Source: Amycolatopsis circi
GTDB lineage: Bacteria > Actinomycetota > Actinomycetes > Mycobacteriales > Pseudonocardiaceae
Reading direction: 5' to 3'
Assembly: GCF_003385235.1 (NCBI RefSeq)
Contig: NZ_PQIA01000061.1
Coordinates: 1-50,781, forward strand
DNA length: 50,781 bases
Positions within the stretch are counted from its first letter, which is position 1. Every line of letters starts with the position of its first letter. The notes under the pieces are model-generated. The model saw only the letters and a program-made list of their open reading frames with translations, was not told where the DNA came from and did no database searches. Positions 14,971 through 23,021 of this stretch are shown piece after piece. Both the position numbers and the translations under genes were made by a program.

Positions 14971-15986
14971 CAGGCCCCGCCGCCCGCGTTCGCGTCCAGC
15001 CAGCGCAACACCGGCTGGAGGGCCTGGTCCGAATTGGTCTCGTAGATCAGGCCGTGCCCATTGCCGAGCACTCCGTGGTCGGGTAGGTGCAAGTGCTCGG
15101 CGGCGGCGCCCGCGGTGGCGAGAAAGTCCACGATGGCGGGCGCGTAGGCGGCGAACACCGCGGTCTCGCCGGTCACCACCGCCACCGGGAGCCCGGTCAG
15201 CGCCGGTATCCGCAGCGTGGCCGGATCGGCGGCGCGGACCTCCTCGGCGTTGGCGCGCGGCGGGTCGAAAGCCACCGGGGCGGCGGTCAGCCCCCAGTCC
15301 AGCGAGCCGATGCCCGGTGTCGCGCCGAACGGGGGACCCATCGGCTCCACGCTGACGACCGCCGCGACCAGGCCGGGACGCCGGTCGGCGAGCAGCCAGC
15401 CGTCCGGGCCCGAGGCCGAGTGGGTCACCACGACCGCGGGGCCGATCCGGTCCAGCAGCCGAGCCAGCCGATCGGCGTCCATCTCCTGGGAGGCGGCCAG
15501 GTCGCCGGGCAGCCCGCCGAACGGCGCGATGAACGCGTCCAACGCGTCGTCGTCGTCCGGGGCGAAGGGCCACTGGGTTTGGGCCGCGGCGGCCTCGGGC
15601 GGAAAGAAGACGTGCCGCCCTTCTTCGTAGGAGAACGGCGCGGCCATCGCGCCGATCACCTCGGGGTGGTACGGGGAGCGGCCGTGCCCGGGACGGTCCA
15701 CCACGAGCACCGCATACCCGGCTTCCACCAGTCGCTGCGCCCAACCGGGCCGCCCGTCGGGCGTGTCCAGCCACTCCGTGCCCTGCAGCAGACCGCCGTG
15801 CACGAGCACGATGGGGTAGCGCCGGGTCACGTGCTCCGGCGCCTCCCAGGCCACGAACATCGGCCCGCGCTGGAACGTCTTGCCGTCCATGGCCACCCGT
15901 TCGCCGGGAATCCAGAAATGCCCGCGGCGTGAGGTCCTGGCCGGGGTCGCGGCCCAGAAAGAACGTGGTTCGGTCGTTGTCTCCAT
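14970..15986 (-). CDS. Alpha/beta hydrolase
   Basis: A 338-residue alpha/beta hydrolase. The oxyanion strand IVLVHGGLLQG (around residue 58) and VLVVDRPGHGRSP are typical. The nucleophile elbow is THSASGPDG (Ser around 190), slightly different from GXSXG in having Thr-His first. The last His is in LPDHGVLGNGHG near residue 315. It lacks a signal peptide. The ATG at 15986 begins METTTEPRS; an upstream in-frame extension has low family likeness. First gene of the operon with SRPBCC, regulator and reductase. Possible substrates are esters or lactones. Confidence 0.83.
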   Translation of the reverse strand: METTTEPRSFWAATPARTSRRGHFWIPGERVAMDGKTFQRGPMFVAWEAPEHVTRRYPIVLVHGGLLQGTEWLDTPDGRPGWAQRLVEAGYAVLVVDRPGHGRSPYHPEVIGAMAAPFSYEEGRHVFFPPEAAAAQTQWPFAPDDDDALDAFIAPFGGLPGDLAASQEMDADRLARLLDRIGPAVVVTHSASGPDGWLLADRRPGLVAAVVSVEPMGPPFGATPGIGSLDWGLTAAPVAFDPPRANAEEVRAADPATLRIPALTGLPVAVVTGETAVFAAYAPAIVDFLATAGAAAEHLHLPDHGVLGNGHGLIYETNSDQALQPVLRWLDANAGGGA

Positions 15987-16110
15987 GCATCGAAAACTAC
16001 GCACGGCCAACGAGTCGCGCCTGGGTGCGCCGCACCCAGGCGCACCTCGTCCGCGCCACGGCGACCACCCCGGCAACCGGAAGACAGGAGCCCGCATACA
16101 ACCTGGGGCC

Positions 16111-16258
16111 TGCTTCCGCGACAACGCGGACGATCATCCGGCGTGGCACCGGAACCTGGTCGCGCACCCGAACTGATCATCGAGATCGGCACCGGCCGCT
16201 ACCGGACCCGGACATCGGAGGCGGCCGACGAGCGGGAGCGCCCGAGGACGTCGTCGGA
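16111..16258 (+). pseudogene. Remnant of a DDN/DUF385-type F420-dependent nitroreductase
   Basis: In one frame, DDHPAWHRNLVAHPN ends in a stop; one base over, LIIEIGTGRYRTRT and EAADERERP continue. Joined, they match the conserved core of deazaflavin-dependent nitroreductase-family proteins (hPaWyhNLvAnPe..ieig...y...a..a..eERe). A single lost base near 16175 explains the break. Neither end of the gene remains. Confidence 0.5.
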
Positions 16259-16264
16259 CCGCTT

Positions 16265-16375
16265 GTCTCGAACTCACTTCATAAACGAATCGGATATGAA
16301 GTCGGCGATGAGAAGATGAAGTCAGATGTGAAATCCTGCACTCACCCTTGCTTCACCAATGAAGCGAGATGAAGT
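16265..16375. repeat. AT-rich patch with repeated TGAAGT words and inverted repeats
   Basis: An unusually A/T-rich patch for this genome. ACTTCAT (16275-16281) and ATGAAGT (16295-16301) are inverted; ATGAAGT recurs near 16315-16322 and ATGTGAAAT follows. GCTTCA-CCAA-TGAAGC makes a small hairpin near 16350-16366. The patch lies in the 567-base space between two minus-strand genes. The rest of that space contains only the nitroreductase remnant. Meaning unknown. Confidence 0.4.
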
Positions 16376-16553
16376 GGCCGCAGCGCAACTGGTGCGCCAC
16401 GACGACGGTCACAGGCGGGCCATCGCGTGAGGAAGACGGCCTCGTTCTCGCTCTTGAAACGGTTGTTCACCTGCCTGCACCGGTCGCTGAAAGTGTCGTG
16501 GTCGAGATCGGGAATAGCTGTGCTGGCCACGGTTTTCCACGGTGTGCAGACGG

Positions 16554-17771
16554 TCAGCGTCGACTCGGGTTCGCGGCGGGGTCGTCGGGCGGGATGGCGT
16601 CGAGGGGGATGAGGCGGGTTCCGGTCCAGTGGTAGCGGACGGCCGCCGCGTTGGCGGTGGGGCAGCACAGCGGGTCTTCGGCGTTGTATAGCTCGTAGGA
16701 GAGGGCGACGGTGGTGTCGGTGGACCACGACGCTTGGATTCCGGCGCTGTCGGCTGAGGTGTCGGTGCCGAGGTACTTGCCGTCGTTGAAGAAGAAGGCT
16801 CGGTTCGCGTAGCCGTCGCCTGACTCGGTGATGGTGGCGAGGATGACCTGCAAGCCGCTGGCCGATTCCCAGGAGGTGCCCGGATAAGGGCGGTACCCCT
16901 TCGCTCGGACGACAGCTTCGGCGTCGGCGAGGGTGTTGCGCGGGGCGGCCGGTGGTTCTGAATCCTCGGTCGTGACGGAGGTCGGCGCGCTGGACTGCGG
17001 GGCGCTGGTGGGCGGTGCCGGGAGAACGGGTTCCGGCGAGGGGGCGGCCGGGGTCGGTGTCAGCGTGGCCGCCGCATTGTCCGCGGTGGCGCGGTTTGCC
17101 CGCTCGATTCCGACGGCGGCGGTCAATCCCAGCGCGGCGACCACGATGGCGACCGTGCACGTGATGCTGGAGAAGACGGCGCGGCCCGAGGCACGCGGCT
17201 GTCGGCTGGCGGGTTGCGGCACCACCGCGCCGAGGAGCATGAAGAGCGCACCGGTGACGCTGACCCAGGGACCGAGGCCGATGCGGAGGAGGTCGCCAGT
17301 GTTGGCGAGACCGCTCAGCAGACTGACGAGGAGCAGTCCGCCTAGGACTCCGGCGACGCCGAACAGGACGAAACCGGTCGCCCGGGCGGCGACGCCCTCC
17401 CGCAGCACGACAGCGGCGATGATCGCGGCGACCCCGCAGACCGTCAGCGCGACGGGAAGAAGGACGAGCGGCAGGATCCGGCTGTTTGCCAGGCGGGCGA
17501 CGTCGAACAGGTTCGCGTTCCCCAGCAGCAGCACCTGAAACCAGGGCAGGACCGGCGACACCCCGACAAGCACGCCGCCCGCGGCCAGTCCGGTCGCGGC
17601 GGCGAACCGTCGAGCGGTCTCGCCCGGTGTGGCCGCGGGAACCAGCCGGCTGCCGCACCGCCAGCACAGCGCCGCGCCTGCCTGGACGGGTTGTGCGCAG
17701 TACGGGCACGGGAACGCGGCGGGTGGAGCGCTCGGCCACGGTGCGGGGCCGCCGGAAAGGGAATCGGTCAT
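16554..17771 (-). CDS. Zinc-ribbon multi-pass membrane protein with LppP/LprE-like C-terminal domain
   Basis: A 405-residue protein. The N-terminus has a zinc ribbon, CPYC...CWRC (about residues 22-40). Five hydrophobic segments follow between about 60 and 215 (for example LPLVLLPVALTVCGVAAIIAAVVL and FVLFGVAGVLGGLLLVSLL), and a last one TVAIVVAALGLTAAVGI. A Pro/Ser/Thr linker (about 235-275) leads to an exported domain of about 120 residues with NTLADAEAVVRAKGYRPYPGTSW and DPLCCPTANAAAVRYHWTG. The latter resembles the LppP/LprE lipoprotein family of mycobacteria, known to associate with the cell envelope. Function unknown; a sensor or envelope role is inferred. Confidence 0.7.
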   Translation of the reverse strand: MTDSLSGGPAPWPSAPPAAFPCPYCAQPVQAGAALCWRCGSRLVPAATPGETARRFAAATGLAAGGVLVGVSPVLPWFQVLLLGNANLFDVARLANSRILPLVLLPVALTVCGVAAIIAAVVLREGVAARATGFVLFGVAGVLGGLLLVSLLSGLANTGDLLRIGLGPWVSVTGALFMLLGAVVPQPASRQPRASGRAVFSSITCTVAIVVAALGLTAAVGIERANRATADNAAATLTPTPAAPSPEPVLPAPPTSAPQSSAPTSVTTEDSEPPAAPRNTLADAEAVVRAKGYRPYPGTSWESASGLQVILATITESGDGYANRAFFFNDGKYLGTDTSADSAGIQASWSTDTTVALSYELYNAEDPLCCPTANAAAVRYHWTGTRLIPLDAIPPDDPAANPSRR

Positions 17772-17935
17772 TGCGCAGGCTCCTCGTTTGTACCAAGACA
17801 GACGGAGGGAGTCCGGATCGCGTTACTGAGCGCTGAAATACTGGGGCCGCTCGAACGTTCGTCCGCTGAGGCCGGTCAAGCCGGGGCCGATGGCTGTCGA
17901 GCCTGCCGAGCGGGTTTGACGATCTGCGCTGTTAG

Positions 17936-17964
17936 CACGGCCTGGGCCCGGTGCCCAGGCCGTG
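17936..17964 (-). terminator. Strong terminator of the serine hydrolase operon
   Basis: CACGGCCTGGGC and GCCCAGGCCGTG form a 12-bp perfect stem with a 5-base loop, seven bases after the stop of the distal serine hydrolase gene. Confidence 0.8.
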
Positions 17965-17970
17965 CGTCGG

Positions 17971-19032
17971 TCAGGCGCAGATCACCTTGTCGATCAACGA
18001 GTAGAAGGCGTCGTCCGAGGGTCCGCGCCCGAGCGTCAGCGAAGCTTCCACCCGGCGCTTCCCGTCCGCGCTGGTGAACGCGATAGTCCCGTATCCGGGA
18101 ATTCCGCCGGTGTGCCCGAAAACCGGGATCCCGCACGGTGTGGTCCGGGTCTGCACTCCCAGCCCATACTCCTCGGACGCCGATCGCGGGGTGGTCATCT
18201 GCCCCAGCAGCGCCGATGGCACCAGCCGCCCCGCCGCGAGCGCTTGGACGAATTTGTCCAGGTCCGCGGTGGTGGAGATCATCTCACCGGAGGCGCCGGC
18301 GATGCTCGGGTTCAGTTCGGTGATGTCGGCCATTTTCCCGTTCATCTCCTGATACCCGTGCGCGTGCTTGCCCGGAATCCGGGTGCGGTCGCCGGGAATC
18401 ATCGTTTGGTGCATGCCGAGCGGGCGCAGGATCCGCTTGGCCACCTCGTCGCCCCAGGCATGTCCGGCGGTTCGTTCGATGAGCATGCCGAGCACGACGT
18501 AGTTGGTATTGGAGTACGAAAACTTGCTTCCTGGCGGGAAATCGAGCGGCTGCGCGGTCGCGACCGCCACCAGCGACTCCGGCGAATGGTGCGTGTAGCG
18601 GATTTTCTCCAGATCGGCACCCTTGAGCGAGATCGTCCGGAGGTAGTTGTAGAGGCCGCTGGTGTGTTGCAGGAGCATCCGCACGGTGATCTCTTTGCCG
18701 CGCGGCAGCAGCCCGGGCAGATACTGCTCGACGGGGGTGTCCAGGCCGATGCGGTGTTCGGCGACGAGTTGCAGGACCACCGTGGCCACGAACGATTTGG
18801 TCGTGCTGCCGATCCGGAATCGTCCGGTCGGCGAGACCGGTCGCCGGGAGTCCAGTTCGGACACTCCGGCGGTGGCCGTGCGGGCGTGTCCGTCCCGGAC
18901 GGAGCGGATTTGCACGCCGGTCGCGCCAGCCGCGACCGTTTCTTGCGCGACCGTGCGAACGGGGTCGGCCGCGGCCGGTGCGGCGGGCGCGAGCAGGGCG
19001 GCGGTCAGGACTAAGGGCACAGTGGTGAGCAT
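17971..19032 (-). CDS. Secreted serine hydrolase (class C beta-lactamase/DD-peptidase fold)
   Basis: A 353-residue protein with an N-terminal signal peptide (MLTTVPLVLTAALLAPAAPAAA, cleavage near AAA-DP). Catalytic motifs: SXXK in GSTTKSF (about residue 75), YXN as YSNTNYVVLG (about 168), and HTG in FGHTGGIPGY (about 315), as in S12 DD-peptidases and esterases. The nearest relatives by motif are Streptomyces D-Ala-D-Ala carboxypeptidases. It is a paralogue of the gene 22 bases upstream, with matching text over the full length. Likely acts on cell-wall peptides or D-amino esters outside the cell; substrate not known. Confidence 0.88.
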   Translation of the reverse strand: MLTTVPLVLTAALLAPAAPAAADPVRTVAQETVAAGATGVQIRSVRDGHARTATAGVSELDSRRPVSPTGRFRIGSTTKSFVATVVLQLVAEHRIGLDTPVEQYLPGLLPRGKEITVRMLLQHTSGLYNYLRTISLKGADLEKIRYTHHSPESLVAVATAQPLDFPPGSKFSYSNTNYVVLGMLIERTAGHAWGDEVAKRILRPLGMHQTMIPGDRTRIPGKHAHGYQEMNGKMADITELNPSIAGASGEMISTTADLDKFVQALAAGRLVPSALLGQMTTPRSASEEYGLGVQTRTTPCGIPVFGHTGGIPGYGTIAFTSADGKRRVEASLTLGRGPSDDAFYSLIDKVICA

Positions 19033-19054
19033 TGGTTTCCTCGTTCAGAGTTGG

Positions 19055-20122
19055 TCAGCTGCAAAAAACTTTGTCGAGCACGGTGCGGGTCCAGTCGAAA
19101 TCCGGGCCCCGCCCCAATGTCACCGAAGCCTCGACGCGCCGTTTCCCGTCCGGGCTGGTGAATGCGACGGTCTGGAAACCAGGAATCCCGCCGGTATGCC
19201 CGAACACGCGCGTTCCGCACGCGGTGGTCGGGGTTCGCAACCCCAGCCCGTACTCCTCGGTCGCGGAACGCGGCTCGGTCATCTGCGCCAGCAGGTCCGG
19301 CGGAACCAGCCGCCCCGTCGCCAGCGCGCGGACGAACTTGTCCAGGTCCGCCGTGGTGGAGATGATCTCGCCGGCCGACCAGGCCATGCTCGGGTTCAGG
19401 TCGGTGACGTCGACGAGCTTCCCGTTCATCTCCTGGTATCCGTGCGCGTGCGGACCCGGGATTCCGGTGCGGTCCCCGGGAACCGACGTGTGGCGCAGTC
19501 CGAGCGGTCGAAGGATGCGCTGTGCCGCTTCGGCGCCCCATGCGTGCCCGGTGGTTCGCTCGATGAGCATCCCGAGCACGATGAAGTTGGTGTTGGAGTA
19601 GGAATGTTTGCTGCCAGGCGGGAAGTCCGGCGGCCTGGCAGTCGAGATCGCGACCATCGACTCCGGCGAATAGTGCTGGTACCGGATCTTCTCCAGTTCG
19701 GGTCCGTTCAGCGGGAGGGACTGGGTGTAGTCGTAAAGGCCGCTGGTGTGTTGCAGGAGCATCCGCACGGTGATCTCTTTGCCGTGCGGCAGCAGTCCGG
19801 GCAGGTATTGCTCGACCGGTGCGTCCAGTTGCAGGCGGTGTTCGGCGACGAGTTGAAGGACCACAGTGGACGTGAACATCTTGGTCGCGCTGCCGATCCG
19901 GAACCGTCCGGTGGGCGAGACCGGTCGTCGGGAGTCCAGTTCGGACACTCCGGCGGTCACGGTACGAGAGTGTCCGTTGTGGACCGTCCGGATCTGCACG
20001 CCGGTCGCGCCGGACGAGACGATGTCCCGCGCGAGCGTGCGAACCGGGTCCGGAGCAGCGGCAGCCGGCACCGCGGGGGAGAGCAGCGACGCGGCCAGGA
20101 CCAACGGCACAGTGTTCAACAT
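19055..20122 (-). CDS. Secreted serine hydrolase, tandem paralogue
   Basis: A 355-residue S12-type hydrolase with signal peptide (MLNTVPLVLAASLLSPAVPAAAA). Motifs: SATK in GSATKMF, YSNTNFIVLG and FGHTGGIPGF. It shares long near-identical stretches with the downstream gene (ITVRMLLQHTSGLY, SELDSRRPVSPTGRFRIGS), so the two arose by tandem duplication. Differences cluster around the acyl pocket (STTKSF against SATKMF) and the Omega-like region, which might reflect split substrate preference. The ATG at 20122 was chosen because it starts the signal peptide; a longer frame begins 54 bases upstream within the preceding gene. Confidence 0.88.
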   Translation of the reverse strand: MLNTVPLVLAASLLSPAVPAAAAPDPVRTLARDIVSSGATGVQIRTVHNGHSRTVTAGVSELDSRRPVSPTGRFRIGSATKMFTSTVVLQLVAEHRLQLDAPVEQYLPGLLPHGKEITVRMLLQHTSGLYDYTQSLPLNGPELEKIRYQHYSPESMVAISTARPPDFPPGSKHSYSNTNFIVLGMLIERTTGHAWGAEAAQRILRPLGLRHTSVPGDRTGIPGPHAHGYQEMNGKLVDVTDLNPSMAWSAGEIISTTADLDKFVRALATGRLVPPDLLAQMTEPRSATEEYGLGLRTPTTACGTRVFGHTGGIPGFQTVAFTSPDGKRRVEASVTLGRGPDFDWTRTVLDKVFCS

Positions 20123-20127
20123 CGGCG

Positions 20128-20370
20128 TCAGTCCTTGCGGCGCGCGACGAAGCGCACGATCAGGATCAGCAGGCACGCGACGGCGATCCCGCCGGAGGTC
20201 ATCCGGAACATGCTGTCCAGCCCGGTGAAACCGCCGATCGAGTTCGTGGCGGCGCTGGCGGTGAAGATCAGGCAGAGCACGGCGGTGCCGACCGGACCGC
20301 CGGCCTGGCGGCTGCGGGAAGCTTCCATTTCCATGCCGACGACATAGAAACGGCCGGTGCTCGCCAACAT
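20128..20370 (-). CDS. Small membrane protein heading the serine hydrolase operon
   Basis: An 80-residue protein with two hydrophobic helices (VGTAVLCLIFTASAA and SGGIAVACLLILIVRFVA) and a basic end (RRKD). The stop lies six bases from the start of the first serine hydrolase. Alternative starts are the ATGs twelve and fourteen codons in. A 36-nt palindrome lies 12 bases upstream. No family recognised; it might anchor or escort the secreted hydrolases. Confidence 0.55.
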   Translation of the reverse strand: MLASTGRFYVVGMEMEASRSRQAGGPVGTAVLCLIFTASAATNSIGGFTGLDSMFRMTSGGIAVACLLILIVRFVARRKD

Positions 20371-20382
20371 GCCTTCAACCCC

Positions 20383-20418
20383 CGACTTCACGGTAGCGCC
20401 AGCGCTACCGTGAAGTCG
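20383..20418. promoter_or_regulatory. 36-nt perfect palindrome, operator or terminator
   Basis: Two 17-base arms, CGACTTCACGGTAGCGC and GCGCTACCGTGAAGTCG, flank CA. The element lies just before the small membrane protein start and after a decayed reductase. AGCGC-N2-GCGCT cores are common in actinobacterial TetR/LacI operators. A terminator is the alternative, though no T-run is present. Confidence 0.6.
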
Positions 20419-20513
20419 TTCAGGCCGGTCGGAACCCCCTGGTATCGGGCCGCAGCCTCGCGAAGATGTCGCGGATGTGCTTGAGTGCCGTCCCGCCGAG
20501 GTTCCGCCCTGCA

Positions 20514-20750
20514 TCAGGCGTTCCAGCGAATCGAGGAATCTCGCTCCATGTCGCGCTCCCATCTCCCGCGCGTGTCGACCCCCGCGGCAGCCGCCAGGGA
20601 CTCCAATTTCGCGACCTCCGCGTCGGTCAGCTCGAGGCCTTGAGCGCGGCCCAACCCGTCGACATAACCCGCCTTCGTGACCCCGACGATCGGGGTCGTC
20701 CCCTCGGCGACCGCGCGGAGTTTCCGTAAGACGGGAATGTGCTGGTGAAA
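20514..20750 (-). pseudogene. C-terminal remnant of an aldo/keto reductase
   Basis: The frame encodes TPIVGVTKAGYVDGLGRAQG, LELTDAEVAKLESLAAAAGV and DTRGRWERDM, which is the C-terminal cofactor-binding end of YajO/YghZ-type reductases. Only about 75 codons remain; the barrel with its Asp-Tyr-Lys-His tetrad is gone, and the frame just upstream (TLSDFHQH) is unrelated. Confidence 0.7.
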
Positions 20751-20804
20751 ATCGGATAGCGTTACCCGCCACAGGGCCAGTCTGCGGCAACAGTTGGAGG
20801 AGCA

Positions 20805-21149
20805 GTGGTCACTGCCGAGGACATTCGCGCGATCGCCGGGTCGTTGCCGCGCAGCGAGGAGGCAGTCGTGCGGGATCAGGTGAAGTTCCGCGTCGGACGG
20901 CTTGTCTACCTCGCGTTGTCGCCGGACGAGACGACGATGGGGTTCGCGTATCCGAAGGAGCATCGCGCCGGGCTCGTCGCCGCCGAGCCGGGCAAGTTCC
21001 AGTTTCCCCGGGAGTCGGATCTGCGCTTCAACTGGGTCCGCGCGTCTCTGAGCGAACTCGGCGCCGAAGAACTCGAAGAACTGGTCGTGAACGCTTGGAT
21101 GATGTGCGTGCCGAAGAAAGTGGCGACGGCGTTCCTCGACGCCGGCTGA
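20805..21149 (+). CDS. MmcQ/YjbR-family protein
   Basis: A 114-residue protein of the MmcQ/YjbR family (a double-stranded DNA-binding-like, CyaY-like fold). Features: EDIRAIAGSLPRSEEAV at the start, KFRVGRLVYLALSPDE, and the C-terminal ELVVNAWMMCVPKK. The GTG at 20805 follows GGAGGA. It stands alone between a reductase remnant and the convergent iclR-type gene. Biological role in actinomycetes is not known. Confidence 0.8.
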   Translation: MVTAEDIRAIAGSLPRSEEAVVRDQVKFRVGRLVYLALSPDETTMGFAYPKEHRAGLVAAEPGKFQFPRESDLRFNWVRASLSELGAEELEELVVNAWMMCVPKKVATAFLDAG

Positions 21150-21172
21150 CCCGCGACGGCCGACGGTCATCG

Positions 21173-21967
21173 TCACCGCCGCGGAACCGGCCGGGAAAGC
21201 CGCAGTTCGATCAACTCCGCGCCCCGCCTCAGCAAATCCACCCACTGCTCCGGATCGTGGTCGAAGCGGGAAGCGGACCAGCCGACGGACAGGCTGCCGT
21301 ACGGTTCGCCGCGCAAGAACACCGGTACCGCGAGGGTCGCCACGCCGGTGTCGTACTCGCCGGTGGTGAACGCCCAGCCTCGCTGCGCGACCTCGGCCAG
21401 TTGTCCGCGCAGGACGGCCAGGTCGGTGACCGTGTCCGGCGTGAACCGTGCCATGGGGCGGTCGGCGAACAGCCGGTCGCGTTCTTCTTCGGGCAGGAAC
21501 GCGAAGTACGCCTTGCTGGTCGCGCCCGCGTGCGCCGGGTACAACTCGCCGACCAGCGAGTAGCCGCGCAGCCGTCCGTCCGCGCCTTCCGCGGCCAGCA
21601 CGCACCGGGTGTGCGCGCCGTCGGGGAGGGACAGCAGGGCGGCGTGCCCGGTTTGGGCGGCTAGGTCGGACAGGACCGGGACCACCAGCAGGTCCAGCGC
21701 CCCGGCCCGGTCCCACAGCCGGCCGAGGTGCAGGGCGGCCGGGCCGATCCGGTACTTGCGGGTGCTGTCGTCGCGGACGAGGAAACCGCGGTGGGCCAGC
21801 ACCGCCAGCAGCCGCTGGGCGATCGACGTGTGCAGCCCGAACTCGCGGGCCACCGCGGTGACTCCCCATTCCGGGCGGGCGCGGTCGAACGCGAGCAGCA
21901 CCTGCAGCGCGCGGTCCGCGGTCTGCGGCAGACCGGGCGGGGTAGCGCGGTCGTCGGGGTCCGGCAT
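21173..21967 (-). CDS. IclR-family transcriptional regulator
   Basis: A 264-residue regulator. Residues about 15-75 are the IclR winged helix (TADRALQVLLAFDRARPEWGVTAVAREFGLHTSIAQRLLAVLAHRGFL). The C-terminal effector domain shows HAGATSKAYFAFLPEEE, GWAFTTGEYDTGVATLAVPVF and a GSLSVGWSA strand. It is divergent from the DUF1177-NCS1-M20-PepE operon, with 103 bases between, and is its likely controller. The intergenic space has an A/T-rich core (21976-22006) where the operator should be; no certain palindrome was found. Confidence 0.92.
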   Translation of the reverse strand: MPDPDDRATPPGLPQTADRALQVLLAFDRARPEWGVTAVAREFGLHTSIAQRLLAVLAHRGFLVRDDSTRKYRIGPAALHLGRLWDRAGALDLLVVPVLSDLAAQTGHAALLSLPDGAHTRCVLAAEGADGRLRGYSLVGELYPAHAGATSKAYFAFLPEEERDRLFADRPMARFTPDTVTDLAVLRGQLAEVAQRGWAFTTGEYDTGVATLAVPVFLRGEPYGSLSVGWSASRFDHDPEQWVDLLRRGAELIELRLSRPVPRR

Positions 21968-22070
21968 CCGGCCATTGTGCGAATAACGGGAAATGTTTGT
22001 AAAGCCGGTGCGCCCGGACCGACTCTGGTCGGACCCATCCCCGGCGGCCTGACTTCTTCAGAGGAACCAC

Positions 22071-23021
22071 ATGCTCAAACACGTCCTGGAACTGCTCGAA
22101 ATCCTCGACGACCCGGCGGTGACCGGGAAAGAGGTCGTCGCCTACCTCGACGCCGTCGCCGGCGCGGACGGCAGCGGCGCGGAGATCACGACGGTGCCCG
22201 GCCCCGCCGGGAAGACCGATTTCGTCCGGGTGCGGGTGGCGGGCAGCCGCGGCCGCACCGCGGGCGGCGACGCGCCCACCCTCGGCGTCGTGGGACGTCT
22301 CGGCGGGGTCGGCGCCCGGCCGGAGGTGACCGGGTTCGTGTCCGACGGGGACGGCGCCGCCGCGGCGCTCGCCGCCGCCGCCAAGCTGCTGTCCATGCGG
22401 GCGCGCGGGGACGTGCTGGCGGGCGACGTGCTGATCGGCACGCACGTTTGCCCGGACGCGCCCACCTTGCCGCACGATCCGGTGCCGTTCATGAACTCGC
22501 CGGTCGATATCGCCACGATGAACAGCTACGAGCTGTCCGACGAGATGGCCGCTGTGCTGTCGATCGACACCACCAAGGGCAACCGGGTGATCAACCACCG
22601 CGGGCTCGCCCTGTCCCCGACGGTGCGCAGCGGCTACATCCTGCGGGTCTCCGAGGGCTTGGGCGAACTGCTGGAGGCGGTGACCGGCGCGCCGCTGGTG
22701 ACCTACCCGATCACCACGCAGGACATCACTCCCTACGGCAACGGCGTCTACCACCTGAACTCGATCCTGCAGCCGGCGACCGCGACGGGCGCGCCGGTGG
22801 TCGGCCTGGCGATCACGTCGGCGGCGACGGTGGCCGGCTGCGCGACCGGCGCCAGCCACGAGACGGACATCGCGGCCGCCGCGCGCTACGCGGTCGAGGT
22901 CGCCAAGCAGTTCGGCGCGGGCGCGCTGCAATTCCACGACGAAACCGAATTCGCCAACCTGCGGGCCCGCTACGGCTCGATGGCGCACCTGCAGACGCTG
23001 GGCACGGAGGTGGCCGGATGA
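22071..23021 (+). CDS. DUF1177-family protein
   Basis: A 316-residue protein of the DUF1177 family, recognised by MLKHVLELLEILDDPAVTG, the DIATMNSYEL and IDTTKGNRVINHRG strings, and PITTQDITPYGNG. Family function is not established; its genes often sit beside amidase/peptidase and transporter genes. Residues that might bind metal include HETDIAAAAR and HDETEF near the end. It starts the operon after AGAGGAA and its stop overlaps the NCS1 start (ATGA). A role in converting the imported compound is inferred from position. Confidence 0.8.
   Translation: MLKHVLELLEILDDPAVTGKEVVAYLDAVAGADGSGAEITTVPGPAGKTDFVRVRVAGSRGRTAGGDAPTLGVVGRLGGVGARPEVTGFVSDGDGAAAALAAAAKLLSMRARGDVLAGDVLIGTHVCPDAPTLPHDPVPFMNSPVDIATMNSYELSDEMAAVLSIDTTKGNRVINHRGLALSPTVRSGYILRVSEGLGELLEAVTGAPLVTYPITTQDITPYGNGVYHLNSILQPATATGAPVVGLAITSAATVAGCATGASHETDIAAAARYAVEVAKQFGAGALQFHDETEFANLRARYGSMAHLQTLGTEVAG

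Noticed and set aside
20514..22988. 824-codon minus-strand frame
   Set aside because: It runs antisense through the DUF1177 gene and part of the MmcQ gene, and overlaps the IclR gene in another frame; only its last 75 codons resemble a protein (aldo/keto reductase end), which is listed as a remnant.
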